Below are positions 21,201 through 34,105 of a stretch of 64,000 nucleotides of DNA, piece by piece. This stretch comes from Opisthocomus hoazin (taxonomy: Eukaryota; Chordata; Aves; Opisthocomiformes; Opisthocomidae). The position numbers and the translations under genes were made by a program. Numbering within the stretch: position 1 is the stretch's first letter; each line of letters opens with the position of its first letter. The DNA is taken from contig NC_134415.1 of the NCBI RefSeq assembly GCF_030867145.1, positions 21,430,417 to 21,494,416 on the forward strand, written 5' to 3'. The notes under the pieces were generated by a model. The model was not told where the DNA came from. It worked only from the letters and a program-made list of their open reading frames with translations, and did no database searches.

Positions 21201-24200
21201 CGGCAGTTACCAAATGTCACTTTGCAACATGATGCTGACTCAGACAATGGAGCCCACAGAATGGCCGGGCAAAAAGCAGCAGCTGGGCACCACAGGCTCT
21301 CACAGGCGTGATCACAGGAGATGCTGGGCAGGAGGACAGGGAGGAGAAGATCTGCATTAGGTAAGCACAGAAGAAGATCTGTCAACAAGCCTGTACAGTG
21401 ACTTGGTGTGAGTTTGGACGTAGAGAGCCACGGTCAGTCTAGGAGCTAGGCTCTGTGCTCAGGCCTGTGCTGTAGGTAGATACAGCCCATTCAGGAAAAC
21501 TCCTTCAGATGTGCAATTGGTTTGACTCCTTAGCCTACCTAGTTAGTTAGGAAGCAATGCAGGAAGGAAATCTTTCTCCAAAAGCCAGAAAAAATTAGAT
21601 TGAAAACATAAACCATGAAAGTTCAAAAAACAGGAAGCAATTAAAAAGATCCAAGTATTTATTTGTTTGTTTGTTTTAAACCTCATAGTTGGCAACTTTC
21701 AGCCAGTCTTCTGATCTGGGGCAGAAGTTTGGGAATGAGATTTTTGAATGTCTGAGATAAATTTGGGGCCAAGAATGAGTGAAGATCTTGTATGCCAGTT
21801 TAGGATACCTCATATAAATAGTATCAGGGATCATTTTCTGTCACTTTACAATATTTCAGACCTAGTACTTGAAATACTGAGAACCCCTAAATCACCAGGC
21901 ACTTTTAAAATCTTCTTTTAAAACCTTTTCTGTGTCAGAGAAGAACCTTCCCCATCATCTGGGAAAGTGTATTTGATGAAGGGAAGAGAAGGAGAAAAAT
22001 TTATTACATTAATGAAGAAGGCAGCTGGAAAAACTGAGTTCATTTTCAAAAAAATTAATATGCTCATGGAAAACCAGCTGAAAGTTAGGGCTTCAGATCA
22101 ATCCATTTTGGAAGAGGAAGGAATTACATTGCTGGTGTTAAAAAGACAAGTCTTGAGACAGATGTTGTCATTTCTTGCACTGGCACAGAGCTGGCACTGA
22201 GCAATGATGAGCACAGCCACCCTCGGTGGGTCCCACTCCCCAGGGACAGAAGGGTGCTGCGGTGCCTCTGCCTCCCCCAGCATCCCAGCTACCTTTCATG
22301 CAGGTGCTGTGCTGACCTCCACATTGCTGGTGGCCTGTGCCTGGTTGCTTCACTGTGAGACTGGACCAGCTTTTGGCATGCCCAGGGATTTGCTCAAGAC
22401 ACCTGCCTTCACCTGCTTGCTGGAGCAGGGCTGAAGTGTGACACGCTTTGCCTGACTTCCATCAGTTGTTCATGGAGAACTGGACTAGGTACTGGATTTT
22501 GTCATGGATTTGCTTTTATTTGCAGCTATTGACACACAGCAGCTATTGCTCATCATCCTCAGCAAATGCACAGGGAAGCGTACAGGCACCTTTCACTGGA
22601 GATGGATTCCGCTATACTGTAAAAAACCAGAAATCTGAGAGGGAACCACAGGAAGAAAGAGAAACCACAAAGTAAAAGTCCTGCTCATCTCTAAACTAGC
22701 TGTCCCTCAATTAGGTAATTAGATCTGTAAGAGATTGAAAATGCGTCTACAAAGATAGAGAACTCTCTTCACCATGTCTCAGACACTGAAGTAAGCCAGG
22801 TTCAGTAAAGCCAGTGGAAAATTACAAGAAAAAGAGGTGCTTTATGTGCTAACTCCTGTTTCTCTCTCTAGCTCATTCTTGCTGTTTGACTGATCTGAGT
22901 TCCAACAACTGGATCTGTAAGTATAAATATTGCATTTCTAGCTTTCATGCTTGCTTTGAAGCTCGGGTCTAGTGAGTGAAGACCAGTGAGTTTATAAGGC
23001 ACATTCAAGCTAGTCCGTAGAGACAAGTTTATGAGACTGAACCTCTGGCAAGCATCTGCATCTGTTCTATTTACTCAGAGAATACGAGAGAGGCCGCACT
23101 ACTAAAACACGGCATAAATGAGTTACTAAATTAGGTCATTCAGTCCCAGCATTAAGACTGGTAGTGATTATATATCGGTTTATTTTATTAATGCAGGCTG
23201 TTACCTCTCTAATGGGACTCAGATGAGGATGTTCCTGCTGGCAATGGGAAAAATATAATCTTTTTTAGTTCTTACTGTATCCTCCCTTCTCACTCTGTAT
23301 CTTAAATGGCTAAAATCCAATGGCTTCTGAAAATAGTGCTTTCTTAAAACAAAACAAAACAACCCATAAACCCATAAAACCCTAACCAACTAAAAAAACT
23401 TGGACCATCTACAATACTGTGAAAAGCCGTCTCTCTAAATAGTTCCTCTGATGAATACAATAATGGAAGGAAACAGAGTACACTGAACAAAATCTATCCC
23501 ATGTTAATTGTGTTGCTTTCTTCCCTTAGGAGAGAGTGTTGCCTATATGGCAGAATACAAGCTGCTGAAAATTAAAATGTGCTGCAGAACTGGAAATCTT
23601 GTTAGTCTCTGCCTAATGTTTAGCCTTTCACTCGCAAGCTGGGAAGAGATGGCAGTTCGTGTAGGGAACACCATGTCTCTGCCAGGCTATGCATGACAGG
23701 AGTGATCAAACAGTCTGCACACAGTGCACACACATGCACTCGTTCATGCCAAGACAAGAAAGCGTTTCGAGGGCACAAACATAAAAGCAGCTCCTGAAGC
23801 AACCCGAGGTACTGCTGTTAGCACCTCCAAACTCCATTCTGTGTTATGGAAATGTAATGGAAAACACACCTTCCTGAAATTCTATATTTTAAATATAACT
23901 GAAATATGGATTTTTGTCCAAATTACAGTACATCTCCCCCTTTGTTAATGGCACTTGTCCAACTAGATAATAAGTCCACTTCTTATTCTTTAGTTATAAA
24001 AAGCTGTTATATGTACATCAAATAGTTAACAAAGAACATCTACATCTTAATACTTGAAGTTGTCCCTCTCAATTCCGAAATGCTGTGTGACACACCAGAG
24101 TCCCAGTCATACCATAGTATGAGTTATGAGCATCAGTGGCCATGTTCCCACATAAAGCAAATGAAATACCAGAGCTGTTCCTTGAATTTTGCTTTCCAGC

Positions 24201-24749
24201 AGAGAATATTGATGTAAACAACAATCCATCAACTCATCTACTGCAACCTAGAGCACTACCATCGCAATGAAGAACCAACAGACAGCTTTGTCCCCAGAGC
24301 ATCCCTCAAGAGCAGGGTGTAGCCCAGAGCATTTGCTTTGATCCATCCAGCTGCTGTTTGCTTGAAGATTTTTCCCTGCAGACCACACTTCAGCTGGGGA
24401 ACTGGAGGCTTTGAAAGTTTGGGTCAGAGCATGCAAGGAAAAGGCATTTTCAAGGGAACTAATCTCCTGCGCTGATCCAAGACATCACAAATAGTTCAAA
24501 GGGATCAGCTGCCAGTGCTGGACAGGATAAATACCAGCATTTATTAGTGATGAGTTAGCAAATCATTTATGGCCTTGCAGAGTCAAAACGCTTGCAGCTG
24601 TCAGGGTCCCCATAAAATTTGACATACACTCATGAAATACACCAAATTCATCAGTGACTCCAGCCTAGTCATGAGTCAGAGACTCACATTGCCCCATTGC
24701 TATTGCATGATAGCCAAGGTCCTTCCACTGCCAGCTGTAGGATCTGACT
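18275..24749. other. Gene-poor intergenic stretch
   Basis: No coding sequence or major repeat is recognised. It contains a (TTTG)n tract near 21660-21679, an (AAAAC)n tract near 23345-23362, and AT-rich blocks at about 20.5-21.0 kb that resemble conserved non-coding DNA. Confidence 0.55.
20520..20790. promoter_or_regulatory. Candidate conserved non-coding element
   Basis: This repeat-free AT-rich block contains the perfect 14-bp palindrome ATAAAATATTTTAT (20702-20715), an adjoining CAAAGAACAATAG with TCF/SOX-type cores, and CTGCAATTAATCTGA near the right end. Motif density and the absence of repeats suggest regulatory DNA. Nothing here proves it. Confidence 0.25.
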
Positions 24750-25060
24750 CAGAATCACAGAATAATTCGGGCTGGAAAGGAACTCTGTAGGTTATCTGGG
24801 AAAACAACTTGGCCAGAGTAGGGCCTGCTGAGGTCGTGTTTCTTCAGGGCCTCATCCAGTCAAGATCTGGATATCTCCAAGGTTGGAGATCCCACAGGTT
24901 CTCTGAACATCAATTCCAGTGCTGCACCACCCTCCCAGTGAGAAAAAAATTCCTAATAATCAATGAGAATTTCCCACATTGCAACCTGTGCTTTGTGCTT
25001 CTTGTCCTGACACTGTCGCTCAGAAGAATCTGGATTCAACTTTATACCTGGGCTAGATTC
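24750..25060 (-). repeat. CR1 LINE 3' fragment, minus orientation, old
   Basis: It begins with CAGAATCACAGAATAATTCG, the complement of the CR1 3' end. The rest follows the antisense CR1 consensus: a 'gggctggaaaggaactctg' block, 'ggtctctccaaggttggagatcccaca'-like text, 'caattccagtgctgcaccaccctcccagtgagaaa', and 'cttgtcctgacactg'. It is clearly more diverged than the copies at 36.6 and 59.7 kb. The right boundary is approximate. Confidence 0.85.
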
Positions 25061-26584
25061 TCTTGCTGCCTCCGTCTCCTCACATTCTCCATCCTCAGAT
25101 AAACTACTGTCTCACTAAAACACTCAGTAAAGACGACCAGCTTCCTCCTTGCTACCATCCTCATTCATGATTTGCAGTCTTCCTTCAGCCCTCATTGGAG
25201 CCACACTCAGTTTGCTGCCTTGACCAGTGAATGAGTTCAACGCTGAAACAAAGCCTTTGTCTTTTTCTAAAGAAGCCAGGCAATAAGCAGTTCTCTACAA
25301 CTAGGCGAGCTTTTCTGAAACAAATGCACATGACCAGTCATTTGGGTAACAGGATCCAAAGTGCCTCAAGCCAGAAGGCTCAGGCCAAATTTGGTTAAGC
25401 CTTAGCAGAAGAGGGCATGTTGTTTTCTTGATATTTTCTCCTCCATGCATTTAAAATTCACTCTTTTCTCTCTTGCTCTCTCTGTAAACTTTTCCTCAGC
25501 CTGTGTTTCCTAGGCAGCTCATGCCGGTGGGAATAATTTCTGCAATACCAATGTTCCCTTGTTGAGTCTGCCTCGGCCCAAGGCAAAAGAGTATGGCCTT
25601 ATTCAAGACTGAAAGGCTATTCTGCACCACATTAGATCAAAAAGTACAAATATTCTTACATCTTCTTGTCTTTCAGCATAATATGAGACTCTTACCTATT
25701 TCCTGTCCTTACAAAAAGTATATATAACTGTGGGGAAAGAAAAGCATGCCCAGCAGTATGAAAGAATTACAAAACATTCTTGCATTCTGCTTATTGACAC
25801 TCCAGTCATGATCAGTTTTTGATGTACACAATAGGGAATTCATATGTATCACAAAAATTTATCTATGGTGAAGTTAGTAGGATGGAGTTTGTACGTCCTG
25901 AGGTAAAAAACTACTGAAGTAGTCTACTCTGAGATTGATGTGTCATGGCTAACAAGTTCAGGCCTAGAGAAGACATCAATATACTTTCAGATAAGCAATA
26001 TGCACCCAAAGGTATGCTACTAGTCACTATATCACAGGCTTGTTCAGTATCTCTGAGCCACTAAGATTAGGTACACTTACTCTATTCAATATTACACAGT
26101 GACTTCATATTTTTAAAATAGTTTCTTAGTATCTGAAAGTAGAATTTTCCACTCTCTAGTTTTCAGGACTAGCCTAGCCTGTACTTTGGTCCCAGAATGG
26201 CAGGGCTTATTTATTTTCTATGTTGTCATTAGAAAAGTAATGTAAATATTTTTTCTTTGTCATTTCTAGCAGCCAGGAATTGATAGCGGTAATCAATAAG
26301 CTCATTATTATTGGAAATAATAACAATTTTGGCTATAAGCCAAAGCCTGCACTACAGCCTTAAGGATGCTTCCATGCAGCAAAAGCTCTGGAAAGCATTT
26401 GGGTGGCTTAGCAAGATTTCCACACAGCTCCGGGGAGTAGATAAACTCTCCAACTTTTTGAAAGAACATTGCATATTCTCCTTCTTTCTCCTCACAGCTC
26501 CAACCTGTAAGGTTTCATGATCAAAGCCTCATCTCACCCCAGATCATAAAGGAATCACCTGCCACTCTATGCTGACATCAAGAT

Positions 26585-26680
26585 CCTATTTTCCCCACAT
26601 AATTTTTGGCTGGATGGAGGCACAGAGGTAAAGCAATGCTCATACAGTATTGCAGAAATCTAATCTGAAGTTTTCCATAT
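26585..26680 (+). repeat. MIR-like SINE relic (weak)
   Basis: The stretch TTTTCCCCACATAATTTTTG, followed by GGATGGAGGCACAGAGGTAA and AGCAATGCTCATACAGTATT, follows the MIR core order ('tatccccattttacagatggggaaactgaggcacagagaggttaagtaacttgcc...'). It is diverged and short. Confidence 0.45.
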
Positions 26681-27839
26681 TTCAGCAAAGGCCAAGGCCA
26701 TTTATGTGCTTTGCTGAACACTTTGAGTTCAAAGTCTTTAGACTGGAAAGTACACAGAAACCAGCAGGACCCAAAATGTCAGCTGACCATAACTAACCAC
26801 TGCAGAAGTCACAAAGGATCGGGGGGATTCAAAGCCTCTGTCTATGCTCTAACTGCTAGGGTGCTCACAAGGGTGCTTTGAAGTTGAAGATCTCCAGCAT
26901 GACAGCCAGATTTTCTCAGCCTCAGCTTGGGCTGACTATAAATTCATTCTGCTCTTGACCACGACATGTCAGAACCCTTTGGAAAGGCCCAAGATCCTTG
27001 CAAGGTAGGATCTGGGCAATCCTTTATGCCAGACATAGTCACCACAAGACCAAGCAGGATGGTGGGAAACGGCACAAAGTGCCAGGACCTCATCATGCTG
27101 CAGGGCAGCCTTCATGTAGCAGTGTGAGCGAGCTATTGAGTCCAGGCTCTATCAGAGGCACAGTGCCCAGGAAGATAGGAGATTATCTTCTCCAGCTCCA
27201 CTTTTGAAAACCAAGTAGCTTTCTTCCTCCCATTTCTCTTACTGGCTCTAGAATGTCACTGCTTTCACAATTAGAAACTTTCTAATTGCCAATGTGAACG
27301 TATTCCATTTGTTTATATGCCCTTTGCTTAAACAGAGCTTTTTCCTCCCCACAGGTTATGCCTCTAATGTTCTCTTAGAGGGCGTCTGACCTTGACTTGG
27401 GCAGCTAATCCCAATCATCTCACTCTGCTGGAGGCTCCTTGATCCCTGATATTGTTTCTGGCTCTGACTGCTGCCCTGATGCCCAGTGGATGCATCTCTC
27501 CAAGAAAAAAGAGATTCGAGGGAGGAGGATATACAGTGTTAGCAAAGGCCAAGGTCTTCCTGTCCCCCAACCCCATTAGGCTGAGATACTCGTAGCAGTG
27601 CTATGATGTTGCACTGGTGACATTTCTCCCCCTCCATGGGAAGCACTATTCTTGCTTAGATTATTCCTTCTTGCCTGAATAGAAGAGGCATCACCAAGTG
27701 TTGTTTCTTCTTCAGGGAAAATTGTTATTATTCCTTTTATACAAGACAGGTAAATATAACACAGACTTGAAGCAACTGGATTAGAAATTAATAGAAACAA
27801 CTCAGGAAGATGAAGAGGAAAAAAATCCCCAAATTACAA

Positions 27840-28075
27840 ATGAAACAATCCCTGCCCCCAATCTTACATTTAAGCCAACAAATATATTAAAACTTGCTTT
27901 TAGCTTCTAAGTATTGGCAAGCAAAGCCAATCCTAGAGCAATCACAGAGCGATAAAATAGCAGCCATAAAAAACAGATTGGATACTGTGAGATAAAATCC
28001 TGCACATCAATTTACAAAATTAATAACTGCCAGAATAATTGCAATTCATTTAGGAGTTGGAATCAAATCGTAAAT
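27840..28075. promoter_or_regulatory. Candidate conserved non-coding element
   Basis: This AT-rich, repeat-free block has clustered motif-like words: GCGATAAAATAG, ATTTACAAAATTAATAACTG, AGAATAATTGCAATTCATTT. The composition differs from the flanking DNA. The call is an inference from appearance only. Confidence 0.25.
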
Positions 28076-28399
28076 CAGTCCTCAGAATGTGTTCAACAAC
28101 AAGTTCCAGTTTTAATACAGAATTGCTGAGTGCAGCATTAGTAATTGTAAGGAGTGTTGTAAATACAGATGCTTACCCTGTAGTGTTGCTCACAGTACTA
28201 TGTACGCATTTTGCACTAACATTTTGTCCCCAGTGGTGTCACATATCATGGTATTTATTCCCAGGGTAGCGTATTACTACTTGCCGATACCCACATACCT
28301 GCCTGGCCTATTGCTCAATTAACTTCTGCCATATCATTTGCCCGGCAATCATATACACAGTTAGCAGCCCTTCTTTGAGTCTTATCAGAAAGAGAGGGA

Positions 28400-28560
28400 T
28401 TTCCAGGCTGCAGCAGTGAGTTTCTGTGATGGTAGAACAGCTCCCAATTACCGCTGATTATTATTATGACAAAGCAAAAGACATGATTCCTGTTTGTAAA
28501 CATTATTATAGGGCCTTAATATGTGTAGTTGTAAAGTTCAACCTTCATTAAAGGTTTTAC
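28400..28560. promoter_or_regulatory. Candidate conserved non-coding element with a double FOX core
   Basis: The block contains CCAATTACCGCTGATTATTA, GACAAAGCAAAAG and TGTTTGTAAACA (28491-28502). The last holds overlapping forkhead cores on both strands (TGTTTGT and the complement of GTAAACA). No repeat is recognised here. Confidence 0.25.
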
Positions 28561-29448
28561 TTACACCACAATACTTTGTGCTCACAGCTTTTCCCAGAAG
28601 AGAGCAAATGCGTTGCGCCCATGGCAGACATGCAGTTTGCTGACTGTCCGTGATGGCTTGCTTCTCCTGAGCAGATGTGGTGAAGATGAGGCAAGGGGTA
28701 GTGCCCATTTCCCTCTATTCTTTCTCTTCTTGCTCATTGCAGGTATGGCATACTGTATCTTCTTCACTTCTCACAACTCAATGTAGAGAGCCTTACTGAC
28801 TTCTCTGTCCACTTGGATGTGACTCTGGGGAATGATCCAGAAATTTACCATATCATCACCTTGTGAGGAAAAGCACCTCCTTCCTCCCTCTTATTCTTTG
28901 TAACCCTCATGCAGAACAAGACTGAGGTTTAGTGGAATTCTTGTGTCTCTGCATTTGAGATGATTGTTCTTCAAAAAAAGAAAGTCCCATAACACATGCA
29001 ATATTGATGCACAATGGGGAAATTTCTTCAGCTTCACTGAGCTTTGGATCAAGCTTCATGTCACTTTAAACTTCCCACAGTCTCAAATCTCATCATTACT
29101 GGGCTCTCTAGAAGCCTGCAAGGGACCCAGCACACCCACCCCAAAGCAGATTTCAGTTACCTCCATCTCTATTTTAACTCACCAGTTGATCTAATGATGT
29201 TTTGAGTGAGGCCTGTTCCACATTTGCTTGTCAATACTGCATCTCATATCTCAGCCCTAGAGATTTCTATATTTATCTTGCCTGGGATTACAGAGAGCAC
29301 AGAAGGAGACTGTAAATAGTTTGCACCATTATTCCTGACTTATCAAGGGCTTCTAGTATGGAAAAGAGTGCTGGCTGTTTTGAAACCAATTGGTACAACA
29401 AGCTTACTTACAGGCAGCCACATCAAGTTTCAATACACTGTAATATAA

Positions 29449-29503
29449 AATAGAATAGAATAGAGTAGCATAGAGTAGAGTGGAATGGAATGGAACAGAA
29501 TAT
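29449..29503 (+). repeat. Pentanucleotide microsatellite (AATAG/AATGG)n
   Basis: Eleven consecutive five-base units in perfect phase move from AATAG through AGTAG to AATGG and AACAG. The array has point changes but no length changes. Confidence 0.9.
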
Positions 29504-31764
29504 GGCTGAAAAATGGTTTGCTTACATTTGTTTACATGTTACCTAATTGTAAGATTCCTGTCCATGGCAAAGCAGGAAGTGTATTTCTATAACATTTTCT
29601 GGATGAAAATAGGTAGCTGTGTCTTCAGTGCACATCTACTATGAGTAACACTTTATGCATACCATACAATAATCCATATTTCAGGTGAAATCTCTAGGGC
29701 ATATCTGAAGGCTTGAAACACTTCCTCAACCTCTGTTTCTTTTGGGATCATTCTGGTTTATGCTATCTTGTTATTTTGCCTTTACACGATACAATTTTTA
29801 AGCACTTATTTGGACAGCTATCAAGTATCCTTTAAGACTCCCACAGATGGAGAAGCAGATGCACTGTAACCATCTGGGGCCAGAACTATGATTAACTTTC
29901 AAGTCAATGTGCCTGTAAGAATGGACTGCATGTTAGAAATGTTTCTTCCATTTCAACCAGGAAAAACAAAATGAGGTTCAAAAGTGGCCTCTGGATTTGG
30001 GTGTCCAGCATGAGAATTTTTTTCTGTTAGGCATGCGAAATCAGTGATACTTCCGAAACTTGGCAAGCTGATGGTCTCCTGTTCCTAAACCAGCAGAGAA
30101 CCTCACTTCTCTGCACTGGTGACACAGTTACATTCACAGCACTTGCAGAAATGCCTCTTGGTTGCCACACAGGAATTGTGTCAAAAATCACAACAGCCTT
30201 TTGTAATACTATGACCTACCTTCCCAGCAGGAGGAGAATGGCCATTTTTGGTATCGCTAACCTGCAGTGTTTGGTTTCATTCATTTTATCTGTTGTTTCA
30301 ATTTAGGAAGGAATGAAACTAAGCCAGGCACCTCAGCCCGCTGGAGAGACTGGGATGGGTAATCGCTGCTCATCTGCCTAGGAACTTCTCTAGCTGTTTC
30401 TGCCACACTGTATGAATGTCTGGAGACCTATAGGATAATGATCTGTATCTGCAAGCTTTACTGGTCCCATAAACCAACAGCTCCCAACAGAAGAGGAGTT
30501 TTGCATTACTAGACAGAGAGCATCTCCTACAATGGCAGGCTGCACTCTTCTAGCCCTGCACACCCCTCCTGCTCATGCCTCACACACATCCCGCTGGGCC
30601 TACTGGTGTACCAATTAATCTCACCATCAGCAACCGTATCCATTTTAGCACCAAAGGAATCTCCTTCCCTACTTCTCCCTTCTTGATAATCATATTTGGT
30701 TACCTTTTAGCTTTCTGGTTCATTGAGAGGAACACAAACTTCATAGATGGGTGGTGAGGAGTCTATGAATGAAAATAGGCTGGGTGAAGTCCAAGTAATG
30801 ACTATGCAGCCACAGGTAGACTGGCCCAAAAAAGACAACCCTTCCTAAGTGACTTCATGTACAGCTCGTCGTGCTTAGGTTGGGAATAGTTTCAGTGCTT
30901 TAAGAAACATGAGACAGTTTGTGTCTGACATATGCCGTGAACTCTTTTCTTTCTCCCTCAAGCCCAATTTCAGTCAGGGATTACTTGTGTGCCAACTTGG
31001 ACTGGATGCAATAGTGAGTCAGAAGGGAGCATACGGAAAAAGTGTAAGCCCCACAAATGTTAGCTGTGGGGCCAACAGGTGAGCCAAGGACTGGAGAGGA
31101 TAGGTGAGATGTGGGTGTACAGATGTCCCCTGGTCGCCAGCAGCTAAGGCCACTCACACCTGGGTGGAAATGGTGTGACTGAGGACAGGATGCTGCTGTC
31201 TCAGGCTGTGTCAAAGGACAAATTGGTGCAAGGACATCTTAAACCTTTGTCTCAAGAGCTCATGCAAACATTTGGAAGGAACTTGGCTCAGCGCTTTCAG
31301 AGCCCACATGCTATGGAAAGGGTAGCAGGTGTCTACAATGCTGAAAATAAGCTGGCATTTTGCAACTGCCTACTCTTGTATGCCCAAAGCACCAACAAGA
31401 ATCAAATCTACTGCGGGGATGAAAGGACCCCCTTTAGCCATGCTGGTGTAAGGCAAACAGTGGGGTAGCAGGGCAGTGGAGTGGCTGTGTAACTGCAGCT
31501 CCCGCATTCGCATCGCAGCTGTAGCGAGCCTCAGAGCCAGCCGTCTACTGATGCGATTTACAGGCATCAAGAGCACAGTGTCCTAAGGCAAACTTCCCAC
31601 AACTTTGAAGATGTCTGGACCAAGGGAGAGGAGAAGAGTTTCTTTGGGCTGTCCTCTGACATGAATTGGGATGAAGAACTTCAGTAAACACAAAGCACAC
31701 CAGCTTGTACAACCATAGCTTCTCTTACAGAGACTCCTGCGAAAGTATCAGAGGGTGTAAAGTA

Positions 31765-31905
31765 TTGTTATCGTTATACTTAGAGATAGCATTTTCAGTC
31801 AGCAATGTCAGAGTGCTTTGTAATCTTTAATTAATCTGAACTATTTCTGTGAAGTAGAAAGGCCATATGGACGTGGATCATTTCACCCCGGCCTTGAAAT
31901 GTAGT
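31765..31905 (+). repeat. MIR-like SINE relic (weak)
   Basis: CAGAGTGCTTTGTAATCTTT, followed by AATTAATCTGAACTATTTCT, GTGAAGTAGAAAGG and a 'catttcacccc' block, matches the right part of MIR ('gcactttacaaacattaattaatcctcacaacaaccctgtgaggtaggt...cccc'). It is diverged and the ends are approximate. Confidence 0.45.
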
Positions 31906-33944
31906 CACCACTGCAGTACAGAGCATCAGCTGCATAATGTCACGCAATGATATCTTCTCCAGTCTAAGAGGAAGTGAAGACTGTCACCTCTCATTAAATT
32001 TCATCAGGAGTGTGGGAGACCGGGAAGCTGTGTGCAAGCTCTCAAACCGGACCTGGCGAGGCTGAGATGTGCTTTGCAAAGCAGCTGTCGCTCTGTCACA
32101 ATAATGTTGGTCAGGACTGACAGTGCTCAGGGCAGCAGGGCAGGTCAGAGTCCAGGCATTGCAAGAGCTTTGGTTTCTCTGTCAACGGCTGGATCAGTCT
32201 GGAAATAAATCTTCAGGAAAATTCCTCAGCACCCTGCCAGGCTGCCGGCAGCCCACATGGGACCAGGCAGTGCTTGTCTGCACTGTGCTCCCTCTCCGCC
32301 AGCACATCTGTGCACAGTCTCAGGGTAGGAATGATCTCTAGTAAGTCCTTCCCTACTTACTGCAGTATTGAGGCATGTGCTTACCTGAAAGTGATTTCCA
32401 GTTCTTGTTCCAATGCTTCCCCATCTTGGGTCCATAATTTCTGTAACAGCAACATATGAAGACACACAAAGAGATTAATGAAATCAGCACTCCCTCACAT
32501 GACTAATTATGGCTCCTGTTCAACTGCCAGCAGGTGAGGAAATCCAGCAGTAAAATTCTTCTGCACAGACAGATCCAGGATATGACAACTCCTGCCTTAA
32601 CAAGAAAGCATATGGATTGAATCCACTCATTTCAGTGAAGAGGAAGGCAGAAGGGAAAGTGTTAATTGTTCTTTGTGAGATGAATGAAATGCATTGTACA
32701 ATTAGCACCTTCTGTGCTCCCACCTAATGATAGGCTTAACTTAAGAGAATTCTCCGTACTGTCCTATGTATCACCTTTCCTCTGACATTATCTTCATTTT
32801 TTTTGGCTGTCTACAAAGAATTTTAATGAGATCTTAATTGTTTTTCCATCAGCTGCAAGGCTTTCAAACTCAAGTCATATGTTGGTTGTCATTCCGCAGA
32901 AGGTGGTATGGGGAGCTGTAGAGATGTTCTCTTGCTAAAAACGAGCAGGAGGCAGCCCCCACACCTCCCACTGCATCCCAGGGAAGGGCTGTCTCTGTAT
33001 TTCCAGTGCAGGCCTAGAGACTACAGCTTGGCATTTCTGCAGTTACACAATGGGGACTGGAAAAATCAGTCACACGAATGACCATCACCACCTCCCTGCG
33101 ACTCCACTGGTTGCAAGGAGGTTTGGGGTGCTGGTTTCTGCACCTGCCTTGTCAGGGTTCGCAGGGCTTAATAAGCAGTACAGCCCTTCACTCAACACAG
33201 CCAGAGGACTCGCAGGCACCCAAGGAGCTGTACCTCCGCCTCCTATTTTTTGTCTTTCGCCATCTACTAGTCACCTGCCCAGTTCTTTTGCTTCATTGTT
33301 CAAGCCATTTTCAGTAATACAACTTATTTAAAGCATAGATTTACTTACTTCTCTTCAGCCTTTTCAAGGGCACTTCTGAAGATGTCACAGAATTCCTGAA
33401 GCATCATGGGGAAAACAGGACATTGCAAGAGCAACTGGGTAGAGCTCACCATACCCTGACCACAGGGAGCACGAAGGGTGCCTGAGATACAGGCCCTCGT
33501 GGTGCTGTGCTGTTACAGAGAGACATGCTACATATTAGGATTACTCTTCATGGTCATCATACTTCAAGAAGATGATTAATTTGTTACAGAGTGGCTGCCC
33601 TAGATTTCATTGCCAAGTGATTTCAGCAGCGGATACTGCCTGCGGGAGCCTGACACCGGGCACAGTGGGGTACCAGCCCAGGTGGCACCACAGTGAGCAG
33701 CCAAGCCCCGAGCACCGGGCTTTGCCCAGAGGCTGGCAGGAGAAGTCCCAGGCACAGAAAGGGAAGGCTGGTCTCTACACAGGGCTCTTACAGGGCTGTA
33801 AAGTCTGCTGTCATGCAGCAAAGGGTCAGGAGCCTAAAACCAACGCTGATTAATTCATATCTCAGACTTCCTTAGCTATTCACTCAAGGGTCCTACTATA
33901 ATCAATATCTGACAGTGGTCTGGAGGTTATGTTAGCAAACAACA

Positions 33945-34105
33945 ATGTTTCAGAGATGAGGAAACTGAGGCACATGTTGCTGGTCCAAAGTGTATGAAAT
34001 CAGTGGAAAATACAACTTGATGAAATTTTAGAGGAAACTAGTTTCAGAGCCAGGAGGAAAACCTCAGCTTGCCACTCTGAATCCTGTGTTCCTCAACTGG
34101 GCAGT
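33945..34105 (+). repeat. MIR SINE relic
   Basis: AGAGATGAGGAAACTGAGGC is almost unchanged from the MIR core. It is followed by a degraded middle, then TTTCAGAGCCAGGAGGAAAA and CTCTGAATCCTGTGTTC, which match 'gcagagccgggattcgaaccc' and its neighbour. This is the clearest MIR copy in the window. Confidence 0.75.

Noticed and set aside
23345-23390. CCCATAAACCCATAAAACCCTAACC resembling interstitial telomeric repeat
   Set aside because: Only one exact CCCTAA. The rest is an AAAAC/ACCCATA low-complexity tract.
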